The notes under the pieces are model-generated. The model saw only the letters and a program-made list of their open reading frames with translations. It was not told the DNA's origin and ran no database searches. Below, one piece after another: positions 18,115 through 24,610 of a stretch of DNA of 64,000 nt. The DNA lies in the NCBI RefSeq assembly GCF_016888445.1, contig NZ_JAFEKF010000002.1, positions 248,001 to 312,000 on the forward strand, in the 5' to 3' direction. Position 1 is the stretch's first letter. Each line of letters opens with the position of its first letter. Source of the DNA: Marinomonas ostreistagni (lineage in GTDB: Bacteria; Pseudomonadota; Gammaproteobacteria; Pseudomonadales; Marinomonadaceae). Both the position numbers and the translations under genes were made by a program.

Positions 18115-18537
18115 TTACTGCTGCATCTCTCTTATGCGCATAGGCATCCGATCAATATCGTTAAACAAGCGCTCTAGATCCAATCCCGATATGCGCTCTT
18201 TTAGGCCGCCATCCTTACCGATCAGAATGACCTCGTTGTCGTTAAGTTGATACTGGCTTTTCACGCGGCTTAACAAGCTTGGGCTGATGGCACCTTGGTA
18301 ATTAGTCTGAATATCATTGTCTGATAACACCAACCAGACCACATCCCGATCAATGATCGCGTCGCTCGCTTGGCTAAAAAGATCTGTCAGCTTCGTACTG
18401 TCTTGGCCGGCGTTGGCCACTATGATGCGGTTTTCCCACCTTAAATCTTGCAGGCTCGTGAGTGTTTCATCGCTGGCTGCAGCAGCTTGAGTAAACGCCG
18501 TGAGCGCCAGTACACAGGGAATAAGACAAGGCTTCAT
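18115..18537 (-). CDS. Secreted DUF4174 protein
   Basis: 140 residues with a cleavable signal peptide ending in AAAASDE. The body has a thioredoxin-like beta-alpha pattern: LQDLRWENRIIVANAG near the start and VILIGKDGGLKER(I)SG near the end, as in DUF4174. No CxxC pair is present, so redox activity is not expected. It is convergent with the upstream cyclase and is probably periplasmic. The function is unknown. Confidence 0.8.
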   Translation of the reverse strand: MKPCLIPCVLALTAFTQAAAASDETLTSLQDLRWENRIIVANAGQDSTKLTDLFSQASDAIIDRDVVWLVLSDNDIQTNYQGAISPSLLSRVKSQYQLNDNEVILIGKDGGLKERISGLDLERLFNDIDRMPMRIREMQQ

Positions 18538-18724
18538 ATATTCCTCCAGGTCAATGCTTATTAAGCGGTACGAGGATGAATAGTGCGTAGATCAGTTAGT
18601 GGTAACTCTTAGAGCGGATCTCTTTGCGCCCATTGTTCACCACGTGGATTCGCAATAACATGGCAGCAGACACGCAACGCCAGCATTTCGGCTGCTCACA
18701 GGACTTACTTAGGTTGTATAGAGA

Positions 18725-19537
18725 ATGATTCACCTGCAAGACTACTTCGCCCGTATTCACTATCAAGGGCCGGCAACACCAGAGCTTTCCACGCTAAAAG
18801 CCATTCACGCGCTGCATCCGGCGCACATCCCCTTTGAGAATATTGATGTCTTGCTTGAGCGTGGCATCAGCTTGGATCTAGAGAAGATCCAGCAAAAACT
18901 TATCGGCGATCGTCGCGGTGGTTACTGTTTTGAGCACAACGCGCTGTTTATGCAGGTGCTAAAACAACTGGGGTTTGAAGTCGAATCGTTAATGGCGCGT
19001 AATGTTTGGCGCCAGCCCGAAGATATGCCATTTGGCCCACGCACCCATCAGGTGCTAAGAGTACGTATTGAGGGTGAATGGTGGCTCGCGGATGTGGGAT
19101 TTGGTGGTCTTGTACTGACCGATCCTCTGCGTTTGGAAACCGATGAAGCGCAGCAGGGACAACACGAAGCATTTCGTATTTTGACGCACGATCACGGCTG
19201 GATGTTGCAGGTAAACGTACAGGAGCGATGGGAAGACCTATACGATATTGCCAGCCAACCTCAGGAGCCGATCGAGATGGACGTGGCTAACTGGTTTACT
19301 TCAGCGAGCCCCAACTCCAAATTCCGCCACAACTTAATGATGGCGCGAGCCACACATGACACTCGCTATGCATTGCTGAACAACCGCCTAACGGCTCGCC
19401 CACGCAACGGCACAGTAGAGCAACGAGAGTTAAACCCAGAGCAGTTAGCCGCTGCTTTAGAGGAATGCTTTGAGCTTAAGGTCGAAAGCGAGTGGATGCC
19501 GCTGTTGGAAAGGATTGTTGAAAAAGCCAATTCGTAA
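18725..19537 (+). CDS. Arylamine N-acetyltransferase
   Basis: A 270-residue cytoplasmic enzyme that transfers acetyl from acetyl-CoA to arylamines and hydrazines. The catalytic triad is in place: Cys68 in RRGGYCFEHN, His108 in RTHQVLRV and Asp123 in LADVGFGG. The IPFENIDVL motif at 35-43 is also diagnostic. It stands alone at the edge of the accessory island; the next bases after its stop hold the left-end motif of a mobile-like element. Confidence 0.95.
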   Translation: MIHLQDYFARIHYQGPATPELSTLKAIHALHPAHIPFENIDVLLERGISLDLEKIQQKLIGDRRGGYCFEHNALFMQVLKQLGFEVESLMARNVWRQPEDMPFGPRTHQVLRVRIEGEWWLADVGFGGLVLTDPLRLETDEAQQGQHEAFRILTHDHGWMLQVNVQERWEDLYDIASQPQEPIEMDVANWFTSASPNSKFRHNLMMARATHDTRYALLNNRLTARPRNGTVEQRELNPEQLAAALEECFELKVESEWMPLLERIVEKANS

Positions 19538-19566
19538 AAGCAATAGTTAAGCTGATGGAAGGGGTG

Positions 19567-19590
19567 GATTAGTTTTCATCTGCCCCCAAT
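19567..19590 (+). repeat. 24-bp direct-repeat motif, copy 1 (possible mobile element end)
   Basis: The motif starts GATTAGTTTTCATCTG and ends CCCCCAAT. A second copy at 23413-23436, in the same orientation, matches at 22 of 24 bases. Copy 1 lies between the NAT stop and the hipB stop. Copy 2 abuts a truncated polA fragment and a decayed Y1 transposase, which suggests that the motif is the left end of that element family. Confidence 0.5.
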
Positions 19591-19593
19591 ATC

Positions 19594-19899
19594 TCATAGC
19601 TCCATACCAGCCATCATGTGCTTCGCTACATGAGAGTGGATCGGCGTCAGTCCAGATTTAATGCCAAAGGGCTTAAACACGGTATCAATCATCGACTGGG
19701 CTTGGTTGCCTTTGTCTTGCTCAATATCTGTGAGCGTACGGCGACTGACTCCGACAAACTCCGCGTAGCGGGTTTGAGAAAATCCTAAGACCTCTTTACG
19801 TAGCGTCTTAAGCATTTGCCCTTGGCTGATTTCACCTAGTAAATGCTGTTGTAGCAGTTGTACCAACAATGCCTGGCGTTCGGCAGGTGTCATGCTCAT
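19594..19899 (-). CDS. hipB: HipB-like XRE antitoxin/repressor
   Basis: 101 residues with a helix-turn-helix in GFSQTRYAEFVGVSRRTLTDIEQDKGN (about 39-65), the usual Xre/HipB pattern. It should bind DNA and neutralise the adjacent HipA-like kinase. It lies downstream of hipA with a 4-base ATGA overlap, the reverse of the E. coli hipBA order. Residues after the HTH are short, with no obvious extra domain. Confidence 0.82.
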   Translation of the reverse strand: MSMTPAERQALLVQLLQQHLLGEISQGQMLKTLRKEVLGFSQTRYAEFVGVSRRTLTDIEQDKGNQAQSMIDTVFKPFGIKSGLTPIHSHVAKHMMAGMEL

Positions 19900-21224
19900 A
19901 AAAGCCCCCAGCGAGTCAGTTTAGTTTCCAGCCATTCGATTTGAATCACCCTTAAAATACGTTCTGCCACGCCTCGTTCCGTCAATCTGTCCTGTAATCC
20001 CACTAACTTTTGAGCCGTGTTTTGCAGAGCGGAAAATGAAATGTTACTAGGACACAGATCGCCTAATTCTTCTGTGATGGCGTGCCAGCGGTATTCACCG
20101 CCTTCCTCAAAAGGCGGCCCCCATTTTGTGGTGCGAGTTACGCCTTCTGGGTCCACTTTCATTGGCGCAAAGTCATAGATAGGTGACAGCCAAATATCAT
20201 TCGGGCGTTTCAGTAAAGCGGTATTGCGGCCATGATTATCCGTGTTGCCAAAAGCAATGTTTAATAAATCGCGAGTCAGCCATTCACAGACAAAACGCTG
20301 TGGGTCAAATTTCGCAGAGCGTTTGGCAAGCAAAGCACAGATTGAGCGTAATACCTCAAAATGGTTTAAGTAACTGCCAGCTGGCTTGTGCAGTACCGAG
20401 AATATCGACTCTAAACCATAGCGCTCCCAAACCGAACCATTCCAATGTGTATCAAAGCGAGGTAACCAAAGGGAAGGGTAGCGCTCCCCTTCGATGAGGC
20501 GCATACCTTCCGTATTGATGGTGTTAAAGCCCATGGCTGCTAGCTCTTGGTAAAAGTGGTACTCAGCGCGCAAGATATCGCAATCATCTTGTGTGCGGTG
20601 CTTTCCTCTAGGAAACTTTACCAAGTAATGAGCATCGGCAATCGTATGTTGGTCTTGAAAGGTATCAATCCATACTTCTTCGTTATCAGAGCAACGCAAT
20701 AACAACTTAGGGGCTTCGCCGCCAGCACCGGTTGCCCCGCCACTGATGGCGCCCATTTCCTGAGCATAGGCTAAAAAGTCAGAATCCCGTTCGACCACAT
20801 CTTTCACAGCAAACTTACGTAAATGAAGAGTCGAGCTTTCTGGTAATTTAGGTAAAGACTCCTTAACTCTTAAATTGCCTACTGGTGCAATAGTGCCTTT
20901 TTCTAATAGTTCAGAATCCAATTCGCCTGATGATAGACCTGCTAAGCCCCAAGCATCCACCAGATAGCGGCGTGCAGCCTCTGCTGGAACAATATCATCC
21001 AAGAAGCCAAACCAGCGTTCTGCTTCATGCTCAATCATCACTTGAACCGGAAGCGTCAGTCCACAAGCATGCTCATCATCGTAGTCAAGCCACTCGATGG
21101 CATAGTTCATCTCATAGCCAAGGCTACATCGACCAGTATTGCCTTTCTCCGGCTCAGCAATATTGACGATAGCGATGTCATGCCATTGTTGATCGAATAG
21201 TGCTTGAATAGTAAGGGATTTCAT
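19896..21224 (-). CDS. hipA: HipA-family serine/threonine kinase toxin
   Basis: 442 residues. A HipA N-terminal subdomain is followed by the glycine-rich loop AISGGATGAGGEAPK (159-173), the ATP lysine in LVKFPRG (Lys203), the catalytic block GNTDNHGRN (326-334) and the metal-binding Asp in YDFAPM (Asp351). These are the parts needed for an active kinase. Classical HipA phosphorylates GltX and causes growth arrest and persistence; the target here is unknown. The glycine-rich loop is longer than E. coli HipA's. It starts just inside a large inverted-repeat control region and precedes hipB. Confidence 0.9.
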   Translation of the reverse strand: MKSLTIQALFDQQWHDIAIVNIAEPEKGNTGRCSLGYEMNYAIEWLDYDDEHACGLTLPVQVMIEHEAERWFGFLDDIVPAEAARRYLVDAWGLAGLSSGELDSELLEKGTIAPVGNLRVKESLPKLPESSTLHLRKFAVKDVVERDSDFLAYAQEMGAISGGATGAGGEAPKLLLRCSDNEEVWIDTFQDQHTIADAHYLVKFPRGKHRTQDDCDILRAEYHFYQELAAMGFNTINTEGMRLIEGERYPSLWLPRFDTHWNGSVWERYGLESIFSVLHKPAGSYLNHFEVLRSICALLAKRSAKFDPQRFVCEWLTRDLLNIAFGNTDNHGRNTALLKRPNDIWLSPIYDFAPMKVDPEGVTRTTKWGPPFEEGGEYRWHAITEELGDLCPSNISFSALQNTAQKLVGLQDRLTERGVAERILRVIQIEWLETKLTRWGLL

Positions 21225-21278
21225 AAGATACCTGAGTGAGCAGTATTTTGCTCATTCTAGACTTTACTAGCCGTTTTT

Positions 21279-21335
21279 GGGAAATATATTTCTCAAAAAA
21301 ATCTAAAATACTTATTTTTGAGCAATATATTTCCC
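21279..21335. promoter_or_regulatory. Large inverted repeat in the hipA/small-gene divergent control region
   Basis: The arms at 21279-21299 and 21315-21335 are complementary at 20 of 21 bases, with a 15-base AT-rich spacer. The left arm itself holds the perfect palindrome GAAATATATTTC (21281-21292). Its outer parts read GGGAAATATATT and AATATATTTCCC. It lies 55 bases before hipA and 120 bases before the oppositely oriented 45-codon gene. Two HipB operators flanking a promoter is the simplest reading. Confidence 0.65.
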
Positions 21336-21454
21336 AATGGAAACAGTAACCCATTCACGCCTTGTGAACTGCTCTAACAGGCTTGCATGGCGATACTGTA
21401 AAAAGCTAAATTACCCGCTCTGGTCAAAAATCGATCTCAATGAGGAGAAGTACA

Positions 21455-21592
21455 ATGTCATCAAAACGCACTAGAGAGATGTCTGCGCTTAAAGCGAGCA
21501 ATCTTAAGCGTTTAGGCGAGGCGTACGCTAAGGCCAAAGCTGAAGGTACATTGAAAGCAAAGTCACCTCAAAAGCAAGCTGTAGCGCGCTAG
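21455..21592 (+). CDS. Small basic protein of 45 residues
   Basis: A complete small gene: a strong GAGGAGAA site 6 bases before the ATG, 45 codons, then TAG and a clear intrinsic terminator at 21617-21641. The product begins MSSKRTREMSALKASNLKRL and is rich in Lys, Ala and Arg with a helical pattern; nothing suggests a membrane segment. It reads away from hipA, across the large inverted repeat, so the two units may share control. No family is recognised. Nucleic-acid binding is possible from charge alone. Confidence 0.65.
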   Translation: MSSKRTREMSALKASNLKRLGEAYAKAKAEGTLKAKSPQKQAVAR

Positions 21593-21616
21593 TACGACCA
21601 ATAAAATTAGACTGAT

Positions 21617-21641
21617 AAGCCGAGCATTGCTCGGCTTTTTT
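21617..21641 (+). terminator. Intrinsic terminator of the 45-codon gene
   Basis: Perfect stem AAGCCGAGC / GCTCGGCTT with the 3-base loop ATT, followed by a T-run. It is a textbook rho-independent terminator on the plus strand. Confidence 0.9.
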
Positions 21642-21643
21642 GT

Positions 21644-21816
21644 CGCTAAATCGCGGTTCTTGCATCTTACCCGCAAATCTCAATAGTACTTCCAAAAACT
21701 GGCTTACCATCGCGATTGAATTTGAGAAACATACCCATGCAGCAGTTGGCACAGAGCTGATCCTAACTAACTACTACCAGAATGCAGGCTACAAACGCCG
21801 ACCGAAAATAAGCTGA
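21644..21816 (+). pseudogene. Possible C-terminal coding remnant, family not recognised
   Basis: An open frame without its own start ends at TGA 21814-21816 and reads NRGSCILPANLNSTSKNWLT, then IAIEFEKHTHAAVGTELILTN and YYQNAGYKRRPKIS. The composition looks protein-like, but there is no ribosome binding site and the preceding terminator cuts it off from the 45-codon gene. It may be the tail of a decayed gene. The rest of 21817-21901 shows nothing further. Confidence 0.25.
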
Positions 21817-21901
21817 ACGAAACAGCTACTCGCCTAGTAAGCTCTCACTCCCTTTCATTTTCTATTACCTGAACTGGTAAGAGTACAGTCCGCCTAAATA
21901 T

Positions 21902-22028
21902 CGTTAAATCTCGATAAAATCTACGATATGGATGGTAACGAAGCAAGAAAAGCCAGCTTTAGATAAAACTGGCTTGGTTGATAGAACTGAACTCTGGATC
22001 ATTTTTTAAGGTGGGTGGCCTGTTAAGC
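21902..22028 (+). repeat. Repeat A: transposase 3'-flank repeat (127 bp)
   Basis: Copy A of a three-copy family (A 21902-22028, B 23829-23932, C 23975-24101), all in the same orientation. A and C have the same length and differ at about 8 of 127 positions. Shared blocks are CGATATGGATGGTAA, GAAGCAAGAAAAGC, a hairpin around AGCCAG/CTGGCT, and AAGGTGGGTGGCCTGTTAAG near the end. In copy B the first block is the last codons and stop (R-Y-G-W-stop) of a Y1 transposase fragment. A is therefore probably the right end of the same element without its gene. Confidence 0.7.
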
Positions 22029-22034
22029 TGCCTG

Positions 22035-23015
22035 TTAATATTCTTTAGGTAGCGTAAATCCATTAATATAAGATTTTTTTATGACAATCTTTCTATTATC
22101 AGGCGTCTCTATTAGGTATTCGTGACCTAGTCTAGAGAGAACTATCACATCAGTTATTGTGTTTTCTATGCACTTCTCATTCATTTCTTCCAGTACTTTG
22201 CATCCATCATCACTAAAATGAATTGAATCTACTTTGAAGTTTCCAATTTTAAATATTTTTGCAGTTGCTTTCGGTATGTAATAAGTATTTTTGCTTGAAA
22301 TTGATATGATTAATATTAACATAAATCCTGAGATTAATATTTTAAGAAGACTGGCTTCTGAGCTGCTTATTATGATGTTTATGAGCAATACAGACAGTCC
22401 TGTTATGAAGATATAAATGTAGTCTTCATAGTTTCCTTTGAATTCATTGGATGTCTTGAAAATTGCTAAGACTACTATGACAGGAAAGAAAATTAAGAAT
22501 GACGCCGCCGTTGCTTGGAGAGAGATTTTAAATTTTCCATATTTTTCATGCACGAATTTAAAATCCAGAATTTTTAGTACTGCCAGGGAAAAAAGCCATG
22601 AAAGTGCTAATGTTAATGTTAATATGTATTCTGGTGGTATTTTTTCTGGATCATTATTTAAGATTAAATACAGTGCACTTGAAATTGAGAATGTTAAAAA
22701 AGGTGTAAGTATACATATTGCTGCCACAAAAAACGGTTTAATTTCTTTCCCTAAAAAATAAACATCATAAAATGATTTTCTTTTAATGCTCAGTATTAGT
22801 CCTGGTATTATTAAATACATTGATAAGTTTACTAATAAAAAAAGGCTTGATGCTGTAGTTGTGATGAAAAGTACACCTAGATCTTCTATTTTTATGGATG
22901 GAACATACTCAATATAAGTATAGTAAATTACAAGATTGAGTAGTCCAAATAAAGTGAAGAAAGTACTTAGGGTTTTAAATGGTTCTTTGATTAGTTTTGA
23001 TTTAAATTCTTCCAT
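22035..23015 (-). CDS. AT-rich polytopic membrane protein of unknown family
   Basis: 326 residues. About seven or eight hydrophobic helices fill residues 15-245, with strongly Ile/Leu/Phe/Ser-rich composition. A soluble C-terminal tail of about 80 residues follows (IFKIGNFKVDSIHFSDDGCK to the end), probably on one side of the membrane. The gene is much more AT-rich than the core genes around the island, so it was probably acquired. Its 3' end abuts repeat A and its start lies near the displaced polA fragment. It has no recognisable motif; a membrane role in defence or phage exclusion is only speculation. Confidence 0.75.
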   Translation of the reverse strand: MEEFKSKLIKEPFKTLSTFFTLFGLLNLVIYYTYIEYVPSIKIEDLGVLFITTTASSLFLLVNLSMYLIIPGLILSIKRKSFYDVYFLGKEIKPFFVAAICILTPFLTFSISSALYLILNNDPEKIPPEYILTLTLALSWLFSLAVLKILDFKFVHEKYGKFKISLQATAASFLIFFPVIVVLAIFKTSNEFKGNYEDYIYIFITGLSVLLINIIISSSEASLLKILISGFMLILIISISSKNTYYIPKATAKIFKIGNFKVDSIHFSDDGCKVLEEMNEKCIENTITDVIVLSRLGHEYLIETPDNRKIVIKKSYINGFTLPKEY

Positions 23016-23076
23016 TAATGTATGTGCTCTTTTTTAGAATATCTGATGGTAATGAAATTGTGATTTTGATTGTGAT

Positions 23077-23101
23077 GGAAAAAATAAGGCACTAATGCGC
23101 C
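23077..23101 (-). terminator. polA: Terminator retained at the end of the displaced polA fragment
   Basis: Read on the minus strand, GGCGC-ATTA-GTGCC (one G-T pair) is followed by TTATTTTTT. The stem overlaps the stop codon of the polA fragment. The intact polA copy keeps the stem but has lost the T-run, which suggests that this piece preserves an original polA terminator. Confidence 0.6.
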
Positions 23102-23412
23102 TCGTCCCAGTTGTTCCCAATCCCAGCTTTCGCAAGCAATGGCACGTCGATCTCGCTGGTGGTTTGCATTATTTCGACAATCTTCTCTTGCGCAGCGTCA
23201 AGGTCTTTCTCAGCCACTTCATAGATGAGTTCATCGTGTACTTGCATGATCATGCGTACGTCTAGGTCGGTGTCGGCGAGCCAGTTGTGCATGTTGATCA
23301 TGGCGCGTTTGATGATGTCGGCGGCGGAGCCTTGCATCGGGGCGTTGATCGCGGTGCGTTCGGCGGCTTGGCGCATCACGGCGTTACGGGCTTTGATCTC
23401 GGGGACGTACAA
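23092..23412 (-). pseudogene. polA: Displaced 3' end of polA (C-terminal fragment of DNA polymerase I)
   Basis: About 105 codons matching the C-terminus of the intact polA at 25877-28642, from YVPEIKARNAVMRQ to the stop. They include polymerase motif C (QVHDELIYEV). The match is not identical: changes such as [32 protein letters not shown] and LAKAGIG/LVEAGVG, and many silent differences, show that the copies come from different lineages rather than a recent duplication. Homology stops sharply at the left edge of the 24-bp motif (23413). It has no start of its own and cannot make a working enzyme. Confidence 0.93.
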
Positions 23413-23436
23413 GATTAATTTTCATCTGACCCCAAT
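23413..23436 (+). repeat. 24-bp direct-repeat motif, copy 2, at the polA breakpoint
   Basis: It begins GATTAATTTTCATCTGACCC and matches copy 1 (19567-19590) at 22 of 24 bases. It starts exactly where polA homology ends and lies 5' of the decayed transposase, so it behaves as the left end of an inserted element that ends at repeat B (23932), about 520 bp in all. Confidence 0.5.
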
Positions 23437-23636
23437 TGTTCAGGTTAAGGCGTGGTAACTTCTTAGTCATATACTGCCTCTTTAAGTTTGATATAAGTAT
23501 GTATATAAACATTCTGTTTTTATATACAGTGCCATGGTTCTTAGAATAATTCCAGAAATGGGGCAAAAATCTCCTATTCCGCCAATCCTGTTTTGATATT
23601 TAGAAACATGTCATAACAGCTCATTTCCCAAGGTAA
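23437..23636. other. Decayed interior of the transposase element
   Basis: About 200 bases, AT-rich, with no intact frame on either strand. It should correspond to the deleted or degraded N-terminal part of the Y1 transposase, but no conserved His-x-His or Tyr motif is readable here. Confidence 0.4.
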
Positions 23637-23843
23637 AAGTTTTTAGGGTGGGCGAACTATCGCTATCATGCAAAAGAGTCACTGGGTCTACAAAGTGAGC
23701 TCTGGCAGTCACACGAGCTCTATCTCAAACTGAGTCATCAGCAAAGAGCACGAGCAAAGCGTTATCAAACATTATTCAAATATCATATTCCCGACGAAGA
23801 GTTTGGACGGATTCGATCCACCGCATTCCGATATGGGTGGTAA
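23637..23843 (+). pseudogene. C-terminal remnant of a REP-associated (Y1/IS200-like) transposase
   Basis: After an in-frame stop the frame reads WANYRYHAKESLGLQSELWQ, then SHELYLKLSHQQRARAKRYQ, TLFKYHIPDEEFGRIRSTAF and RYGW-stop (stop 23841-23843). The order of a short YHA-x-G segment, an H-x2-YL-x-L-s segment, an R-x3-Y-x2-LF segment and a final E-x2-(R/G)-x-IR-x-(A/S)T-x3-GW is typical of the C-terminus of RAYT transposases. The catalytic half is missing. The stop codon falls in repeat B. Confidence 0.65.
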
Positions 23844-23932
23844 AGAAGCAAGAAAAGCCAGCTTTATATGAAGCTGGCTAAGTGCTAGAACTGAGTGTTG
23901 AATCACTTTTTAAGGTGGGTGGCCAGTTAAGC
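23829..23932 (+). repeat. Repeat B: transposase 3' flank, with the coding tail still attached
   Basis: It overlaps the last codons of the transposase remnant and continues through a perfect 9-bp hairpin AGCCAGCTT/AAGCTGGCT to AAGGTGGGTGGCCAGTTAAG. This copy links the repeat family to the transposase. See repeat A for the family. Confidence 0.7.
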
Positions 23933-23974
23933 ACTGTTTTGCCTGATTTGTTAAGAGTTTATTGCGTCTAAAAA

Positions 23975-24101
23975 CGTTAAATCTCGATAAAATCTACGAT
24001 ATGGATGGTAACGAAGCAAGAAAAGCTAGCTTTAGATGAAACTGGCTTAGTTGGTAGAACTGAGTGCTGGATCATGTTTTAAGGTGGGTGGCCTGTTAAG
24101 C
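23975..24101 (+). repeat. Repeat C: transposase 3' flank without its gene
   Basis: 127 bp, about 94 percent identical to repeat A, and only 42 bp after repeat B. It lies just beyond the stop of the 163-residue minus-strand gene (24119). The hairpin is imperfect here (GCTAG in one arm). Two tandem right ends suggest repeated insertion or loss of a passenger between them. Confidence 0.7.
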
Positions 24102-24118
24102 CTTCTAGTTAATATCGA

Positions 24119-24610
24119 TTATTTAGTTTTGTAAAACCTGTGCTCATCATCTAAAAAAACAATATAAAATGTGTTTTTGCAGAATTTCCATTCAGAAGAG
24201 CCTTGCTTCATATCGTGGCATGTTTCAGGCGTTACGAAGCCTATGAGTCTTGTTGAACTATCTATTCTAAACCTTGCCCACTTTGCTTCAATAGGGACGT
24301 GCTTAGGATGTGAGAAATCCGATTTCTTGGGGAAATCTCCATAGACCTCTAAGACATGACCACTCCCTCTACCAATTTTTTCTCGCTGCCAATGCTCTAA
24401 GCTATCTTTTGAATAGTTAATGAGCTTGTCTATTAACTTTACGATATTATCTTGATTCCAATCCTTGAAATCTTGGCCAGCATCTTGGTCTCGATCAAAG
24501 TAAGAAAAGTTGAATTTGCAGCGTTTCGAAAGATCATTATTCTCACTAAAGATACTAATTGTAGGTATCTTTGATAAAAAGCCATCCTTCCGTGAATTTT
24601 TAAAACTCAT
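24119..24610 (-). CDS. Small partner/effector of the AAA15-type ATPase (candidate toxin)
   Basis: 163 residues, AT-rich, starting inside the stop of the ATPase gene (ATGA overlap), so translation is coupled. It has no membrane segment. An N-terminal half has acidic/aromatic stretches (FSYFDRDQDAGQDFKDW), followed by a helix, LEVYGDFP, and a C-terminal half reading AKWARFRIDSSTRLIGFV ... FYIVFLDDEHRFYKTK. That last order (R-x-R-I, R-L-I-G-F, then a hydrophobic strand and H-R-x-Y) resembles RelE/ParE-fold RNases. It is not a TOPRIM/RloB protein and has no HNH motif. The toxin role is inference from partner and pattern. Confidence 0.7.
   Translation of the reverse strand: MSFKNSRKDGFLSKIPTISIFSENNDLSKRCKFNFSYFDRDQDAGQDFKDWNQDNIVKLIDKLINYSKDSLEHWQREKIGRGSGHVLEVYGDFPKKSDFSHPKHVPIEAKWARFRIDSSTRLIGFVTPETCHDMKQGSSEWKFCKNTFYIVFLDDEHRFYKTK

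Noticed and set aside
18948-19172. Open frame opposite the NAT gene
   Set aside because: Antisense to the conserved catalytic region; no ribosome site or recognisable motif.
21902-24101. Integron attC sites ending in GTTAAGC, with gene cassettes
   Set aside because: The repeats end in a GTTRRRY-like core, but no complementary RYYYAAC and L''/L' arms could be found upstream, and there is no integrase. Repeat B instead joins a transposase tail.
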